From NCBI RefSeq assembly GCF_900580865.1, contig NZ_UTBZ01000228.1:62001-126000 (forward strand): a DNA stretch of 64,000 nucleotides, written 5' to 3'. Origin of the DNA: Pseudomonas viridiflava. Its GTDB lineage: Bacteria > Pseudomonadota > Gammaproteobacteria > Pseudomonadales > Pseudomonadaceae. A program made the position numbers and the translations under genes. The notes under the pieces were generated by a model. The model was given only the letters and a program-made list of their open reading frames with translations, had not been told where the DNA came from and did not search any database. Shown here piece after piece: positions 26,371-35,700 of this stretch (within the stretch, counting starts at the first letter, position 1; each line of letters begins with the position of its first letter).

Positions 26371-26406
26371 AAGATCAAAAGATCGCAGCCTTCGGCAGCT
26401 CCTACA
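26371..26406. repeat. Half copy of the GATCGCAGCC palindromic repeat
   Basis: The stretch AAAAGATCGCAGCCTTCGGC plus AGCTCCTAC matches one arm of the full palindrome seen at 56776-56849. Only one arm is evident here, between opdH and tctC. Confidence 0.6.
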
Positions 26407-26441
26407 CAAAGCCCCTACAACAAGAAACTGTGGAGAGACCA

Positions 26442-27419
26442 ATGAACCTGTCACTGCGTAAAGTTGCACTGGCCGCCAGTTGCATTCTGTTTGCCGGCCA
26501 ACTGATGGCCGAACCGAAACGTCCGGAATGTATCGCACCGGCCTCCCCCGGCGGTGGTTTCGACCTGACCTGCAAACTGGTGCAGAGCGCACTGGTCAAC
26601 CAGAAGCTGCTGAGCAAACCGATGCGTGTGACCTACATGCCCGGCGGTGTCGGTGCGGTGGCCTACAACGCCGTGGTCGCGCAACGTCCGGCCGATGCCG
26701 GCACGCTGGTCGCCTGGTCGAGCGGTTCGTTGCTCAACCTGGCCCAGGGCAAGTTCGGTCGTTTCGATGAAACCAACGTGCGCTGGCTCGCAGCCGTCGG
26801 CACCAGCTACGGCGCCATCGCGGTGAAAAGCGATTCGCCCTACAAGACCCTCGACGATCTCGTTCAGGCATTGAAGAAAGACCCAAGCTCGGTGGTGATC
26901 GGTTCCGGCGGCACCGTTGGCAGCCAGGACTGGATGCAAACCGCACTGATCGCCAAGGCTGCCGGGATCAACCCGCGTGACCTGCGTTACGTAGCCCTCG
27001 AAGGTGGCGGCGAAATCGCTACCGCCCTGCTCGGCGGTCACATCCAGGTCGGCAGTACCGACATCTCCGACTCCATGCCGCACATCCAGAGTGGCGACAT
27101 GCGTCTGCTCGCGGTGTTCTCCGACAAGCGTCTCGATGAGCCGGAAATGAAAGATATCCCGACCGCTCGCGAGCAAGGCTACGACATCGTCTGGCCGGTG
27201 GTGCGCGGCTTCTACCTGGGGCCAAAAGTCAGCGACGAAGACTACGCCTGGTGGAAAGAGTCGTTCGACAAACTGCTGGCCTCCGATGAGTTCGCCAAGC
27301 TGCGCGATCAGCGTGAACTGTTCCCGTTCGCCATGACCGGCCCGGAGCTGGACACCTACGTGAAGAAGCAGGTGGCGGACTACAAAGTGCTGGCCAAAGA
27401 GTTCGGCCTGATCCAGTGA
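26442..27419 (+). CDS. tctC: Tricarboxylate-binding periplasmic protein TctC
   Basis: The start at ATG 26442, six bases after GGAGAG, gives 325 residues; the upstream GTG 26430 is rejected. A signal peptide ends at GQLMAEPKRPE. The Bug-type binding fold shows CIAPASPGGGFDL and YMPGGVGAVAYNAV, the conserved ligand loops, and the C-terminal DTYVKKQVADYKVLAKEFGL. TctC delivers citrate-like ligands to the TctAB membrane pair. It is the first gene of tctC-tctB-tctA. Confidence 0.93.
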   Translation: MNLSLRKVALAASCILFAGQLMAEPKRPECIAPASPGGGFDLTCKLVQSALVNQKLLSKPMRVTYMPGGVGAVAYNAVVAQRPADAGTLVAWSSGSLLNLAQGKFGRFDETNVRWLAAVGTSYGAIAVKSDSPYKTLDDLVQALKKDPSSVVIGSGGTVGSQDWMQTALIAKAAGINPRDLRYVALEGGGEIATALLGGHIQVGSTDISDSMPHIQSGDMRLLAVFSDKRLDEPEMKDIPTAREQGYDIVWPVVRGFYLGPKVSDEDYAWWKESFDKLLASDEFAKLRDQRELFPFAMTGPELDTYVKKQVADYKVLAKEFGLIQ

Positions 27420-27475
27420 TCGCCTCTGTCTAGCGGCTACGTTCCCGGTTGCGGGAACGCGGCACAGGAGCTCCC

Positions 27476-27934
27476 ATGCTTATTCAACGCATTTTCGCCT
27501 CAGTGCTGCTGCTGGTTTGCGCCGGCCTGGCACTGATGGCGTGGCCGTACCAAGCGGCCTTTTCCTACGAACCGGTCGGCCCACGCGCCTTTCCTTTGCT
27601 GATGCTCGGCCTGATGGGCGCGGCGCTGCTGTACATGGTGTTCCGCCCGGCGCCGATCAAACACAGTGAAGACGAGCCGCCACTGGATCGCGAAACCCTG
27701 ACCAAGATCGCCATTTGCGTCGCACTGCTGCTGGTGTTCGCCGGCCTGTTCGAACCGCTGGGTTTCATCCTCAGCAGCATCCTCATCGGCATTCCGATGG
27801 CGCGCCTGTATGGCGGTCGCTGGATGCCGAGCATCGTGGTGACGACGCTGATGGCCATCGGTCTGTACCTGCTGTTCGACCGTGTGATGGACGTTCCGCT
27901 GCCCCTTGGCCTGCTCGACGTGCTGGAGAACTGA
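27476..27934 (+). CDS. tctB: Small membrane subunit TctB
   Basis: The start at ATG 27476, after AGGAG, gives 152 residues with four hydrophobic helices (IFASVLLLVCAGLALMAW, FPLLMLGLMGAALLYMVF, IAICVALLLVFAGLF, SIVVTTLMAIGLYLLFDRV). It is the small subunit of the sodium-dependent tripartite tricarboxylate transporter in the inner membrane. The next gene, tctA, starts 1 bp after its stop, a translational coupling common in this operon. Confidence 0.92.
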   Translation: MLIQRIFASVLLLVCAGLALMAWPYQAAFSYEPVGPRAFPLLMLGLMGAALLYMVFRPAPIKHSEDEPPLDRETLTKIAICVALLLVFAGLFEPLGFILSSILIGIPMARLYGGRWMPSIVVTTLMAIGLYLLFDRVMDVPLPLGLLDVLEN

Positions 27935-27935
27935 T

Positions 27936-29450
27936 ATGGATACCCTCGGTTATTTGGGTCAAGGCTTCGGCGTCGCGCTGAGCCCGTACAACCTGGTCAC
28001 GGCCCTGACCGGCACGCTGATCGGCACCGTCGTCGGCTTGCTCCCGGGCCTCGGCCCGATCAACGGTGTAGCGCTGCTGATCCCGATCGCTTTCGCCCTC
28101 GGCCTGCCGCCGGAGTCGGCGTTGATTCTGCTGGCAGCGGTGTATCTGGGCTGCGAATACGGCGGCCGGATCAGTTCGATCCTGCTGAACATTCCCGGCG
28201 AAGCATCGACCGTGATGACTACCCTCGACGGTTACCCGATGGCCCGCAAAGGTCTGGCCGGTGTGGCGCTGTCGCTGTCGGCGTGGAGTTCGTTTATCGG
28301 TGCATTCATCGCCACCTGCGGCATGGTGTTGTTCGCGCCGCTGCTGGCGAAATGGGCGATTGCCTTTGGCCCGGCGGAATACTTCGTGTTGATGGTGTTT
28401 GCGATTGTCTGTCTGGGCGGCATGGCCGGTGATCGACCGTTGAAAACCTTTATTGCGGCGTTGATCGGCCTGTTCCTGTCGAGCGTCGGCATCGACGCCA
28501 ACAGCGGCGTGTACCGCTTCACCGGCGACAACATTCACCTCACCGACGGCATCCAGTTCGTCGTGCTGGTGCTGGGCCTGTTCTCGGTCAGTGAAATTCT
28601 GTTGCTGCTGGAGAAAACCCATCGCGGTCAGGAAGCGGTAAAAGCCACCGGGCGCATGATGTTCAACTTCAAGGAAGCCTCATCGGTGTTCGTGGTGAAC
28701 ATCCGTTGCGGCCTGCTCGGTTTCATCATGGGCGTGTTGCCGGGTGCCGGCGCGACGCTGGCCAGCGCCGTCGCTTACATGACCGAAAAACGCATCGCCG
28801 GTGCCAGTGGCAAATTCGGTCAGGGCGATGCCCGTGGCCTCGCCGCGCCAGAAACCGCCATCGGTGCTTCGGCCTGTGGCGCGCTGGTGCCAATGCTGAC
28901 GCTGGGCGTGCCAGGTTCGGGCACTACGGCAGTGATGATCGGCGCCCTGTCGCTGTACAACATCACTCCCGGCCCGCTGCTGTTCCAGCAACAACCGGAC
29001 ATCGTCTGGGGCCTGATCGCCTCGTTGTTCATCGCCAACATCATGCTGGTGATCCTCAACATCCCGATGATCCGCATCTTCACCCGCATCCTCGCCGTGC
29101 CGAACTGGGCACTGGTGCCAGTGATCGCGATCATCACCGGGATCGGCGTCTACGCGGTGCACGCCACCACGTTCGACCTGTTCCTGATGGTCGGCATCGG
29201 CATCTTCGGCTACATCCTGCGCAAGCTCGACTTCCCGTTGTCGCCAGTGCTGCTGGGCTTCATCCTCGGCGGGCTGATGGAGCAGAACCTGCGTCGGGCG
29301 CTGTCGATTTCCAACGGTGCGCTGGAGATCCTCTGGTCGAGCCCGATCACCTTCGGTGTCTGGGTGCTGACCGCGATCATGCTGCTGATGCCGCTGCTGC
29401 GTATCTGGCGCAAACGTTCGGTCGCGCGTCGCGCCATTGCCGATGTTTGA
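27936..29450 (+). CDS. tctA: Large membrane subunit TctA
   Basis: The 504 residues form about 12 membrane helices with two conserved TctA motifs, TVVGLLPGLGPINGVALLIP and GVLPGAGATLASAVAYMTE, plus PAPLLLFQQQP-like loops (GPLLFQQQPDIVWG). TctA is the channel-forming subunit for tricarboxylate uptake. The start at 27936 follows the tctB stop directly. Its 3' end overlaps the next gene by 8 bp. Confidence 0.95.
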   Translation: MDTLGYLGQGFGVALSPYNLVTALTGTLIGTVVGLLPGLGPINGVALLIPIAFALGLPPESALILLAAVYLGCEYGGRISSILLNIPGEASTVMTTLDGYPMARKGLAGVALSLSAWSSFIGAFIATCGMVLFAPLLAKWAIAFGPAEYFVLMVFAIVCLGGMAGDRPLKTFIAALIGLFLSSVGIDANSGVYRFTGDNIHLTDGIQFVVLVLGLFSVSEILLLLEKTHRGQEAVKATGRMMFNFKEASSVFVVNIRCGLLGFIMGVLPGAGATLASAVAYMTEKRIAGASGKFGQGDARGLAAPETAIGASACGALVPMLTLGVPGSGTTAVMIGALSLYNITPGPLLFQQQPDIVWGLIASLFIANIMLVILNIPMIRIFTRILAVPNWALVPVIAIITGIGVYAVHATTFDLFLMVGIGIFGYILRKLDFPLSPVLLGFILGGLMEQNLRRALSISNGALEILWSSPITFGVWVLTAIMLLMPLLRIWRKRSVARRAIADV

Positions 29451-30477
29451 TCGCGCCTCACTGAAATCCTGGTGGGGAACCCCGCTGGTCGGTCTGCTCG
29501 GCGGCTACATCGCCAGCCAGATCGGCTGGCCACTGCCGTGGATGGTCGGCTCGTTGCTGGCGATCATCCTCGTGCGCTGCCTGACCCCGTGGCAACTCAC
29601 CGAAATCCCTGGCGGCCGCAAGTGCGGCCAGTGGATCGTCGGCATCGGCATCGGCCTGCACTTCACCCCGGTGGTGATGGAGCAGGTGCTCAGTCATTTC
29701 GGTTTGATCTTCTTTGGGGCGCTGGTCACCAGTGTCTCGGCGGTGGTGGGCGTGTGGTTGATGCGCCGTACCGGAGAGGATCGCGCCACGGCATTTTTCT
29801 CGAGCATGCCTGGCGGTTCCGGGGAGATGGTCAACCTCGGCGCGCGTAATGGCGCGATGCTCAGCCACGTCGCGGCGGGGCAGAGCTTGCGGGTGTTGGT
29901 AGTGGTGTTGTGTGTGCCGGCGGCGTTCAAGTATTTGCTCGGCGACGGCACACCGATCTCTCATGCCGGCAGCGTCGATTGGCGCTGGCTGGCGATTCTG
30001 TTTCCGGCGGGTGGTTTGCTCGCGTGGCTGTGGCAGCGTTTGCGCCAACCCAATCCGTGGCTGTTCGGGCCGTTGCTGGTGAGTGCGGCGGTGAGTATTG
30101 GCTGGGATCTGCACATTGGTTTGCCCAATGGTGGCAGTCAGATTGGCCAGTGGCTGATTGGCAGCGGTTTGGGATGTCACTTCAATCGGCAGTTCTTCCG
30201 CCGCGCGCCTTCCTTTATGGGGCGGACGTTGATCGGCACGGCGCTGACCATGTTGATCGCTACGTTGGCGGCGTTGGGGCTGAGTGCTTTGACCCATCTG
30301 GATTTGCGTTCACTGACGCTGGGCATGATGCCCGGCGGGATTGCCGAGATGAGTCTGACGGCGGAGACGCTGCAATTGTCGGTGCCGCTGGTGACGGCGA
30401 TGCAGGTGATGCGGTTGTTGTTTGTGCTGTTTCTGGCGGAGCCGTTGTTCAAGTACTGGAATCGTAATCCCGAGTAA
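29443..30477 (+). CDS. AbrB-like membrane protein (PF05145 type)
   Basis: The 344 residues start at ATG 29443 inside the tctA end, so translation is probably coupled. Nine or ten hydrophobic segments and two tandem GxxPGGxxEM-type loops (FFSSMPGGSGEMVNLG and LGMMPGGIAEMSLTAE) mark the AbrB membrane family, also annotated as putative ammonia monooxygenase in older databases. It is unrelated to the DNA-binding AbrB. Function is unproven. Its place as last gene of the tct operon suggests a transport or regulatory link to tricarboxylates. Confidence 0.82.
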   Translation: MFDRASLKSWWGTPLVGLLGGYIASQIGWPLPWMVGSLLAIILVRCLTPWQLTEIPGGRKCGQWIVGIGIGLHFTPVVMEQVLSHFGLIFFGALVTSVSAVVGVWLMRRTGEDRATAFFSSMPGGSGEMVNLGARNGAMLSHVAAGQSLRVLVVVLCVPAAFKYLLGDGTPISHAGSVDWRWLAILFPAGGLLAWLWQRLRQPNPWLFGPLLVSAAVSIGWDLHIGLPNGGSQIGQWLIGSGLGCHFNRQFFRRAPSFMGRTLIGTALTMLIATLAALGLSALTHLDLRSLTLGMMPGGIAEMSLTAETLQLSVPLVTAMQVMRLLFVLFLAEPLFKYWNRNPE

Positions 30478-30487
30478 AACCGCGTCG

Positions 30488-30588
30488 CCCTTTTCGCGAG
30501 CAGGCTCGCTCCCACCGGGTTTTGAGGTGTGCACACAATCTGTGGCAACCACAAGAACCTGTGGGAGAGAGCCTGCTCGCGAAGGGGC
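30488..30588. repeat. REP doublet (REPIN)
   Basis: Inverted REP cores (TTTCGCGAGCAGGCTCGC and GAGAGCCTGCTCGCGAAG) lie between the convergent AbrB-like gene and ung. The right arm has one base change (GAGAGC for GCGAGC). Confidence 0.88.
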
Positions 30589-30604
30589 CGGCTCAGTCAG
30601 CCCA

Positions 30605-31297
30605 TCAAATCGGCGGCAAACGCCACTCGATCGGCGTCTCGCCATTCTGCTCGAGAAACTTGTTGGTCCGGCTGAAATGGCCGCAACCCAAAAACCCGCG
30701 ATACGCCGACAGCGGCGACGGATGCACCGACGTCAGCACCAGATGCTTGGTCGCGTCGATCAGCTTCTGCTTGCTCTGCGCATGGGCGCCCCAGAGCATG
30801 AACACCAGATGCGGCTGGCGCTCACTGACCAGTTCAATGATCCGATCGGTAAAAAACTGCCAACCCTTGTCCTTGTGCGCATTGGCGTTGGCACGCTCGA
30901 CGGTCATAGTGGTGTTGATCATCAACACGCCCTGATCGGCCCAGCTCTGCAGGTAGCCGTGATTGGGAATGTCGATGTTCAGGTCGCGCTTCAACTCTTT
31001 ATAGATATTGACCAGCGACGGCGGTGCCGGCACGCCCGGTTGCACCGAGAAGCACAAACCGTGGGCCTGCCCCGGGCCGTGATACGGGTCCTGACCGAGG
31101 ATTACCACCTTCACTTTATCCAGCGGTGTTGAATTCAAAGCATTGAAAATCATTGGCCCCGGCGGATAGATTTCCTTGCCGGCCGCCCGCTCCTGCTGCA
31201 GAAACTGGCGCAACTCTGCCATGTAAGGCTGGTCGAATTCAGCACGCAGTGCCTCCTTCCAGCTCGGTTCGAGTTTGATACGGTCGTCAGCAGTCAT
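30605..31297 (-). CDS. ung: Uracil-DNA glycosylase, family 1
   Basis: The start at MTADDRIKLEPSWKEALRAE (31297) gives 230 residues. The family-1 motifs are complete: the catalytic water-activating loop VVILGQDPYHGPGQAHGLCF (Asp), the uracil pocket LLINT-like MINTTMTVERANAN, and the Leu intercalation loop TSVHPSPLSAYRG. The enzyme removes uracil from DNA in base excision repair. Two upstream in-frame ATGs (31303, 31318) are possible but less typical. Confidence 0.97.
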   Translation of the reverse strand: MTADDRIKLEPSWKEALRAEFDQPYMAELRQFLQQERAAGKEIYPPGPMIFNALNSTPLDKVKVVILGQDPYHGPGQAHGLCFSVQPGVPAPPSLVNIYKELKRDLNIDIPNHGYLQSWADQGVLMINTTMTVERANANAHKDKGWQFFTDRIIELVSERQPHLVFMLWGAHAQSKQKLIDATKHLVLTSVHPSPLSAYRGFLGCGHFSRTNKFLEQNGETPIEWRLPPI

Positions 31298-31429
31298 GGT
31301 CATACCCGGCAAAAACAATGGGGCGAACCCTAGGAAAGCCGACCACGCTTGTCAATTGATCTGATGCAGATCCGGCACTTTCCCACACAACGATCATACT
31401 GATCGTTCAAATTCCCGATCGAGGTCACG

Positions 31430-32542
31430 ATGAATCTGCACTTCGAAGAACTCTCCGGAACCGATGGCGCCCGCATCGGTATTGCCAGCCTGGATGCTGA
31501 AAAGTCACTGAATGCGCTGTCCTTGCCGATGATCAACGCCCTCAGCGACAAGTTGAACGCTTGGGCCAAGGATCCGCAAATCGTATGCGTGCTGCTACGT
31601 GGTAACGGCGCCAAGGCCTTCTGTGCCGGCGGCGAGGTGCGCAGCCTGGTCGAGGCCTGTCGCGCCCACCCCGGCGAGGTACCACCGCTGGCCGCGCAGT
31701 TTTTCAGCGCGGAATATCGCCTGGATTACAGCCTGCATACCTATCCAAAACCGCTGATCTGCTGGGGCCATGGTTATGTGCTCGGCGGCGGCATGGGCCT
31801 GCTGCAAGGCGCGAGCACGCGGATCGTCACGCCGAGCAGCCGTTTGGCCATGCCGGAAATCACCATTGGTCTGTATCCGGACGTCGGCGCCAGTTGGTTT
31901 CTCGCCCGACTGCCGGGCAAGCTTGGCTTGTTTCTGGGCCTGACTGGCGCGCACATGAACGGTCGGGATGCGATCGATCTGGATCTGGCCGACCGCTTCC
32001 TGCTCGACGAACAACAGCCGCAACTGATCGAAGGCCTGCTACAACTCAATTGGCAGGAACAGACTGACGTGCAACTCAACAGTCTGCTCAAGGCGTTGCA
32101 GCAGGAAGCCGTGGCCCAGATGCCCGAGGCACAATGGTTGCCGCGTCGACAGCAGATCGATGAGTTGCTCGACGTCAGCGACGTCACCTGCGCGTGGAAA
32201 GCCATCAGCCTGCAGCGCGACAGCAGCGATCCCTTGATCGCCCGGGCGGCGAAAACCATGAGCGAAGGCTCGCCACTGACCGCGCATCTGGTCTGGGAAC
32301 AGATCATCCGCGCCCGGCACATGTCGCTGGCCGAAGTCTTTCAGATGGAATACACCCTGAGCCTCAATTGCTGCCGGCATCCGGAGTTCAGCGAAGGGGT
32401 TCGGGCGCGGTTGATCGACAAGGATCAAAAGCCGCACTGGCACTGGCCGGATATCAACAATGTGCCGGATGCGGTGGTTGAGGCGCACTTTCACAAGGTT
32501 TGGGAGGGGCGGCATCCGTTGGCGGATTTGACGGTTTACTGA
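31430..32542 (+). CDS. Enoyl-CoA hydratase/isomerase family, 3-hydroxyisobutyryl-CoA hydrolase-like
   Basis: The 370 residues follow the crotonase fold with the oxyanion loops KAFCAGGEVRSLVEACR and VLGGGMGLLQGAS, and the ECH_2 C-terminal extension (WEQIIRARHMSLAEVFQMEY). The catalytic segment MPEITIGLYPDVGASWFLARLPG matches 3-hydroxyisobutyryl-CoA hydrolases of valine breakdown. Catabolic neighbours are absent: it stands between ung and the giant SET-like gene, so it may serve as a standalone thioesterase. The precise substrate is inferred from the family only. Confidence 0.88.
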   Translation: MNLHFEELSGTDGARIGIASLDAEKSLNALSLPMINALSDKLNAWAKDPQIVCVLLRGNGAKAFCAGGEVRSLVEACRAHPGEVPPLAAQFFSAEYRLDYSLHTYPKPLICWGHGYVLGGGMGLLQGASTRIVTPSSRLAMPEITIGLYPDVGASWFLARLPGKLGLFLGLTGAHMNGRDAIDLDLADRFLLDEQQPQLIEGLLQLNWQEQTDVQLNSLLKALQQEAVAQMPEAQWLPRRQQIDELLDVSDVTCAWKAISLQRDSSDPLIARAAKTMSEGSPLTAHLVWEQIIRARHMSLAEVFQMEYTLSLNCCRHPEFSEGVRARLIDKDQKPHWHWPDINNVPDAVVEAHFHKVWEGRHPLADLTVY

Positions 32543-32553
32543 GCCAGACGCAG

Positions 32554-32589
32554 GGTCGGACCGGACGCAAATGTACATCCTGTCCGACC
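32554..32589. promoter_or_regulatory. Perfect 8-bp inverted repeat upstream of the giant gene
   Basis: GGTCGGAC (32554-32561) and GTCCGACC (32582-32589) are perfect inverted arms separated by 20 bp. They lie 11-47 bp after the preceding stop and about 120 bp before the giant gene. This could be a weak hairpin terminator lacking a T-run or an operator. Confidence 0.35.
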
Positions 32590-32710
32590 GCCAACACGGC
32601 GTTTAACTGGACACAAAGTCTCGTACTTGGTTTATGGAATGTGTTCACCGCGTGTTTTTACACTCGTGAACGCTGGAAGCGCCTAACCGCGCTTTCCCAA
32701 GGACGACTCT

Positions 32711-35700
32711 TTGACTATGGACAGTCTCATGACGGGCAACACCCTAGAACGTACACCTTCGCTGACACAACCGCTCCCCCCCGACGAACCTGAAGGCATC
32801 GAAGCGCTGGCGGCTGTCACTGACAGCACGATTGAGCCTCCCTTAGGCAATTTGGGTGGGGCGTTGTCCTGGCCGATTCCACTGAATCCAGACGAACAAC
32901 GGCGCTTGCGCCTGATCACGATGAATCATGCGCACCACTTGGGCGACCAGCCGTTGGTGATGCAAACCCAGGGTGGTGTGCTGGAGTTTCTGCGTTATCG
33001 CTGCCCACTCCCGGATAACATCGCGAACGATCCTGCCCGGATACTCGAAACCCTGATCGGCTCCGCGCAAGGGCAACTGATGGGCGATGCGCTGCAACGA
33101 AGAATGCAGGGTATCGACAGCGAAAGCAGTGCGATGGATTACCTGCTGGCAGGCATCACACTGCAACTGGACCCCGAATCAATCACTGCCCCTGATCGGC
33201 GCAAAACAGCGGATTTTGATCTGGCCAGTGATCAGAATTGGGGCCGGCGCGCCTCTGAAGTCGCAGATAACCTGGCTGATCACTTGAGCCGGGAAGGTAG
33301 AACCAGCGCTGCCCTGGCGAAAGCCGGTGCGTACCTTTTGCTGGGCAGGTCGGCACCGCAATTTCTGATTGAGGACATACCCGGGAATGTAAAAGTTGGC
33401 AGTCTGGCATGGGCGAACCTGACCATTGCGGCAATGACCATCGAGGCTCAAACACCGGGCAAAGTCCCCGGCATGTCGTTTGCCCAGATCATGAGTCAGT
33501 CTGAAAGTGCTCGCCTGGTTGACCCTGCATCCAGCCAGCGCATTCAGGCAGCCGTATTAATCGATTGGGCTGTCGCCAACCAAATCATTCTGAAACGGCA
33601 CGCTGATAACTACCCCGCCGGACAACTTGAAACGATAAGGGCGGCATTTAACCAGGAGCTTGATGAGCGGCTTGTTGCCGCCAGAATACTGGACAAAGAA
33701 TTACCGACACGAAAAGACATTGCCCTGGCCGTATTGATAGAGCGATTTGGCGATCTGGGCACGCTTTTCGAGGTCAAGGCACTCCACACGGATACGTATC
33801 GCGGCGAGAGTGGGCAGTCGGGTTTCAGTGGCATTCATTCGCTAAGGGATTACGCGATGATGGATTTGCCCAATCCGCGGCCGCTGGCATCCGTTGATGC
33901 CCGCATCCCGTTGGAGGCGTTGAACAACAACCCGACGTTTGGTGTGCGGGAGGCTTTCGAGCAGCAGTTCACGCGCGCCATCGAGGATAAAAAAGCCGCC
34001 GTCAATACAACGGTCAGGCACATGATCTGCCTGCTTCCACTGGAGGACAAAAAGAACTTCGAGTTTGGAAAAGTCAGTTTTTTCCAACAAGGTTCATATG
34101 TGTCAGATGGTTTCTTTAATCATACCCATTGCCCGAACGAGCCCGGACTGCTCATCAGAACGGAGCTGAGCGGCAACCTTCGGGCGTATGAAATCAACAT
34201 CAATAAAGACACGATTGAACGAACAGCCCTGCACAGGGCAAAGCACCAGGAATCAAGGGAAGCCAACAAATATTTTACGACCAAAGAGCTTATCCCCCGT
34301 GAGGCGGCAAGTGAGCTGGGTCGTGAGCGCACGTTGAGCGAATCACTTTTTAACAGTTTCAGCAGCGCTCGGTCCCGTGCGATTGCCGACGCCTTTGTGC
34401 AACATCTCGATCTGGACGATCCCGCAATCAGAGCGCTGGCCCGCGGGCAGACACCCATGGACGAGTATTACCAGCCCAAACCGCTGGGTGAGTTTTTGTT
34501 GAACCTGATCCCCTTCCGATCGGCCGTTGTCAATTTTCAGCAAGGCAACTATGGCGCGGCGGTGTTTGATCTCACCGTGGATATATTCGGCTTTCTCACA
34601 GCGGGCGCCGCCACTGCAGGAAAACTGATCAGGATCGGCAGCACTGCGCTCTCCACTGGAGCCAAGGCCTTGAAGACCGTCCATGTCATCGGCGTCGCCA
34701 CAATCGATGTGCTCAACCCGGTGGGCGGCTTGGGTGATCTGACCAGACTGGTGGGGACCGGTGGCCTTTATCTACTGTCCAAAGGCGCCAAAACCGTCAA
34801 CCGGCTCAGGGGGGCTGCCGACAGTTACGATGTATTGAAAGCTGTCAGCAAACAGTATGACGCAGCGGCAACGGGCACCGTAAAAGTCGCCGGCCAGACT
34901 GTGGAAGGCGCAGCTGTATTGAAGAACGGTCAATGGTATTCATTTGATGCCGACACGATGCGACCTTACGGCAGTCCGATCGAGGAGTTTGCAGTCGCGA
35001 CCCAGGCGGTCGCCGGTAAAGTGGTCACTTCATACCTCGATGAGTTGCACGAGCTGGGCCATGCTCTGTTCAGTCACTTCAGTGTGCCCGAGTCCAGCAT
35101 TGCCGGACTCTCGCGCAACGGCCAAGGGATATATGTTGCCGCCGACGGGCATCTCTCCCACATACGCCATACCGATAGCAGCGGTAAAACAGCGGTGTAC
35201 GAGGTCAGGCAAGTCACTCGCAGTGAAGATGGCGTCGTGCAGGCGCGGGTCTATCACCGCAACCGGCAAACCGAATTGCTGATCCAGCATCTCCAGGGTG
35301 ACCGGTGGCAACGACTGGGCGCGCAAGGGGGGGGACGGGAGATTAGCGCATTGCATTTACGGATATGGGAAGCATTGTCCCCGGCGCAACAGCATCAAGT
35401 TACCCGCGGCGGCTTTGCCCGACAGTATCTACTGCCTCGAAAAACATTTGAGTACTACGTCAAGCCTGGCGGTGAATTGAGCGCTGCCGGCGTGCTGGTG
35501 CGTGACCGACCCACAGATACAGCCTTCAATCTGCCGAACGTAGCGCATATCCGTGAATGGCAGAACATGACGCAGAAAGCCCGTGACGAAATGACCATGG
35601 GGGGATTTGCCGGTCTGCATCACTTCAACCCGGCAACCTTCAGAAGTTACGCAAGAGCCGACGGTCGCTTGGGGCCGGCCGGCGAAGCGCTGCTGCACAG

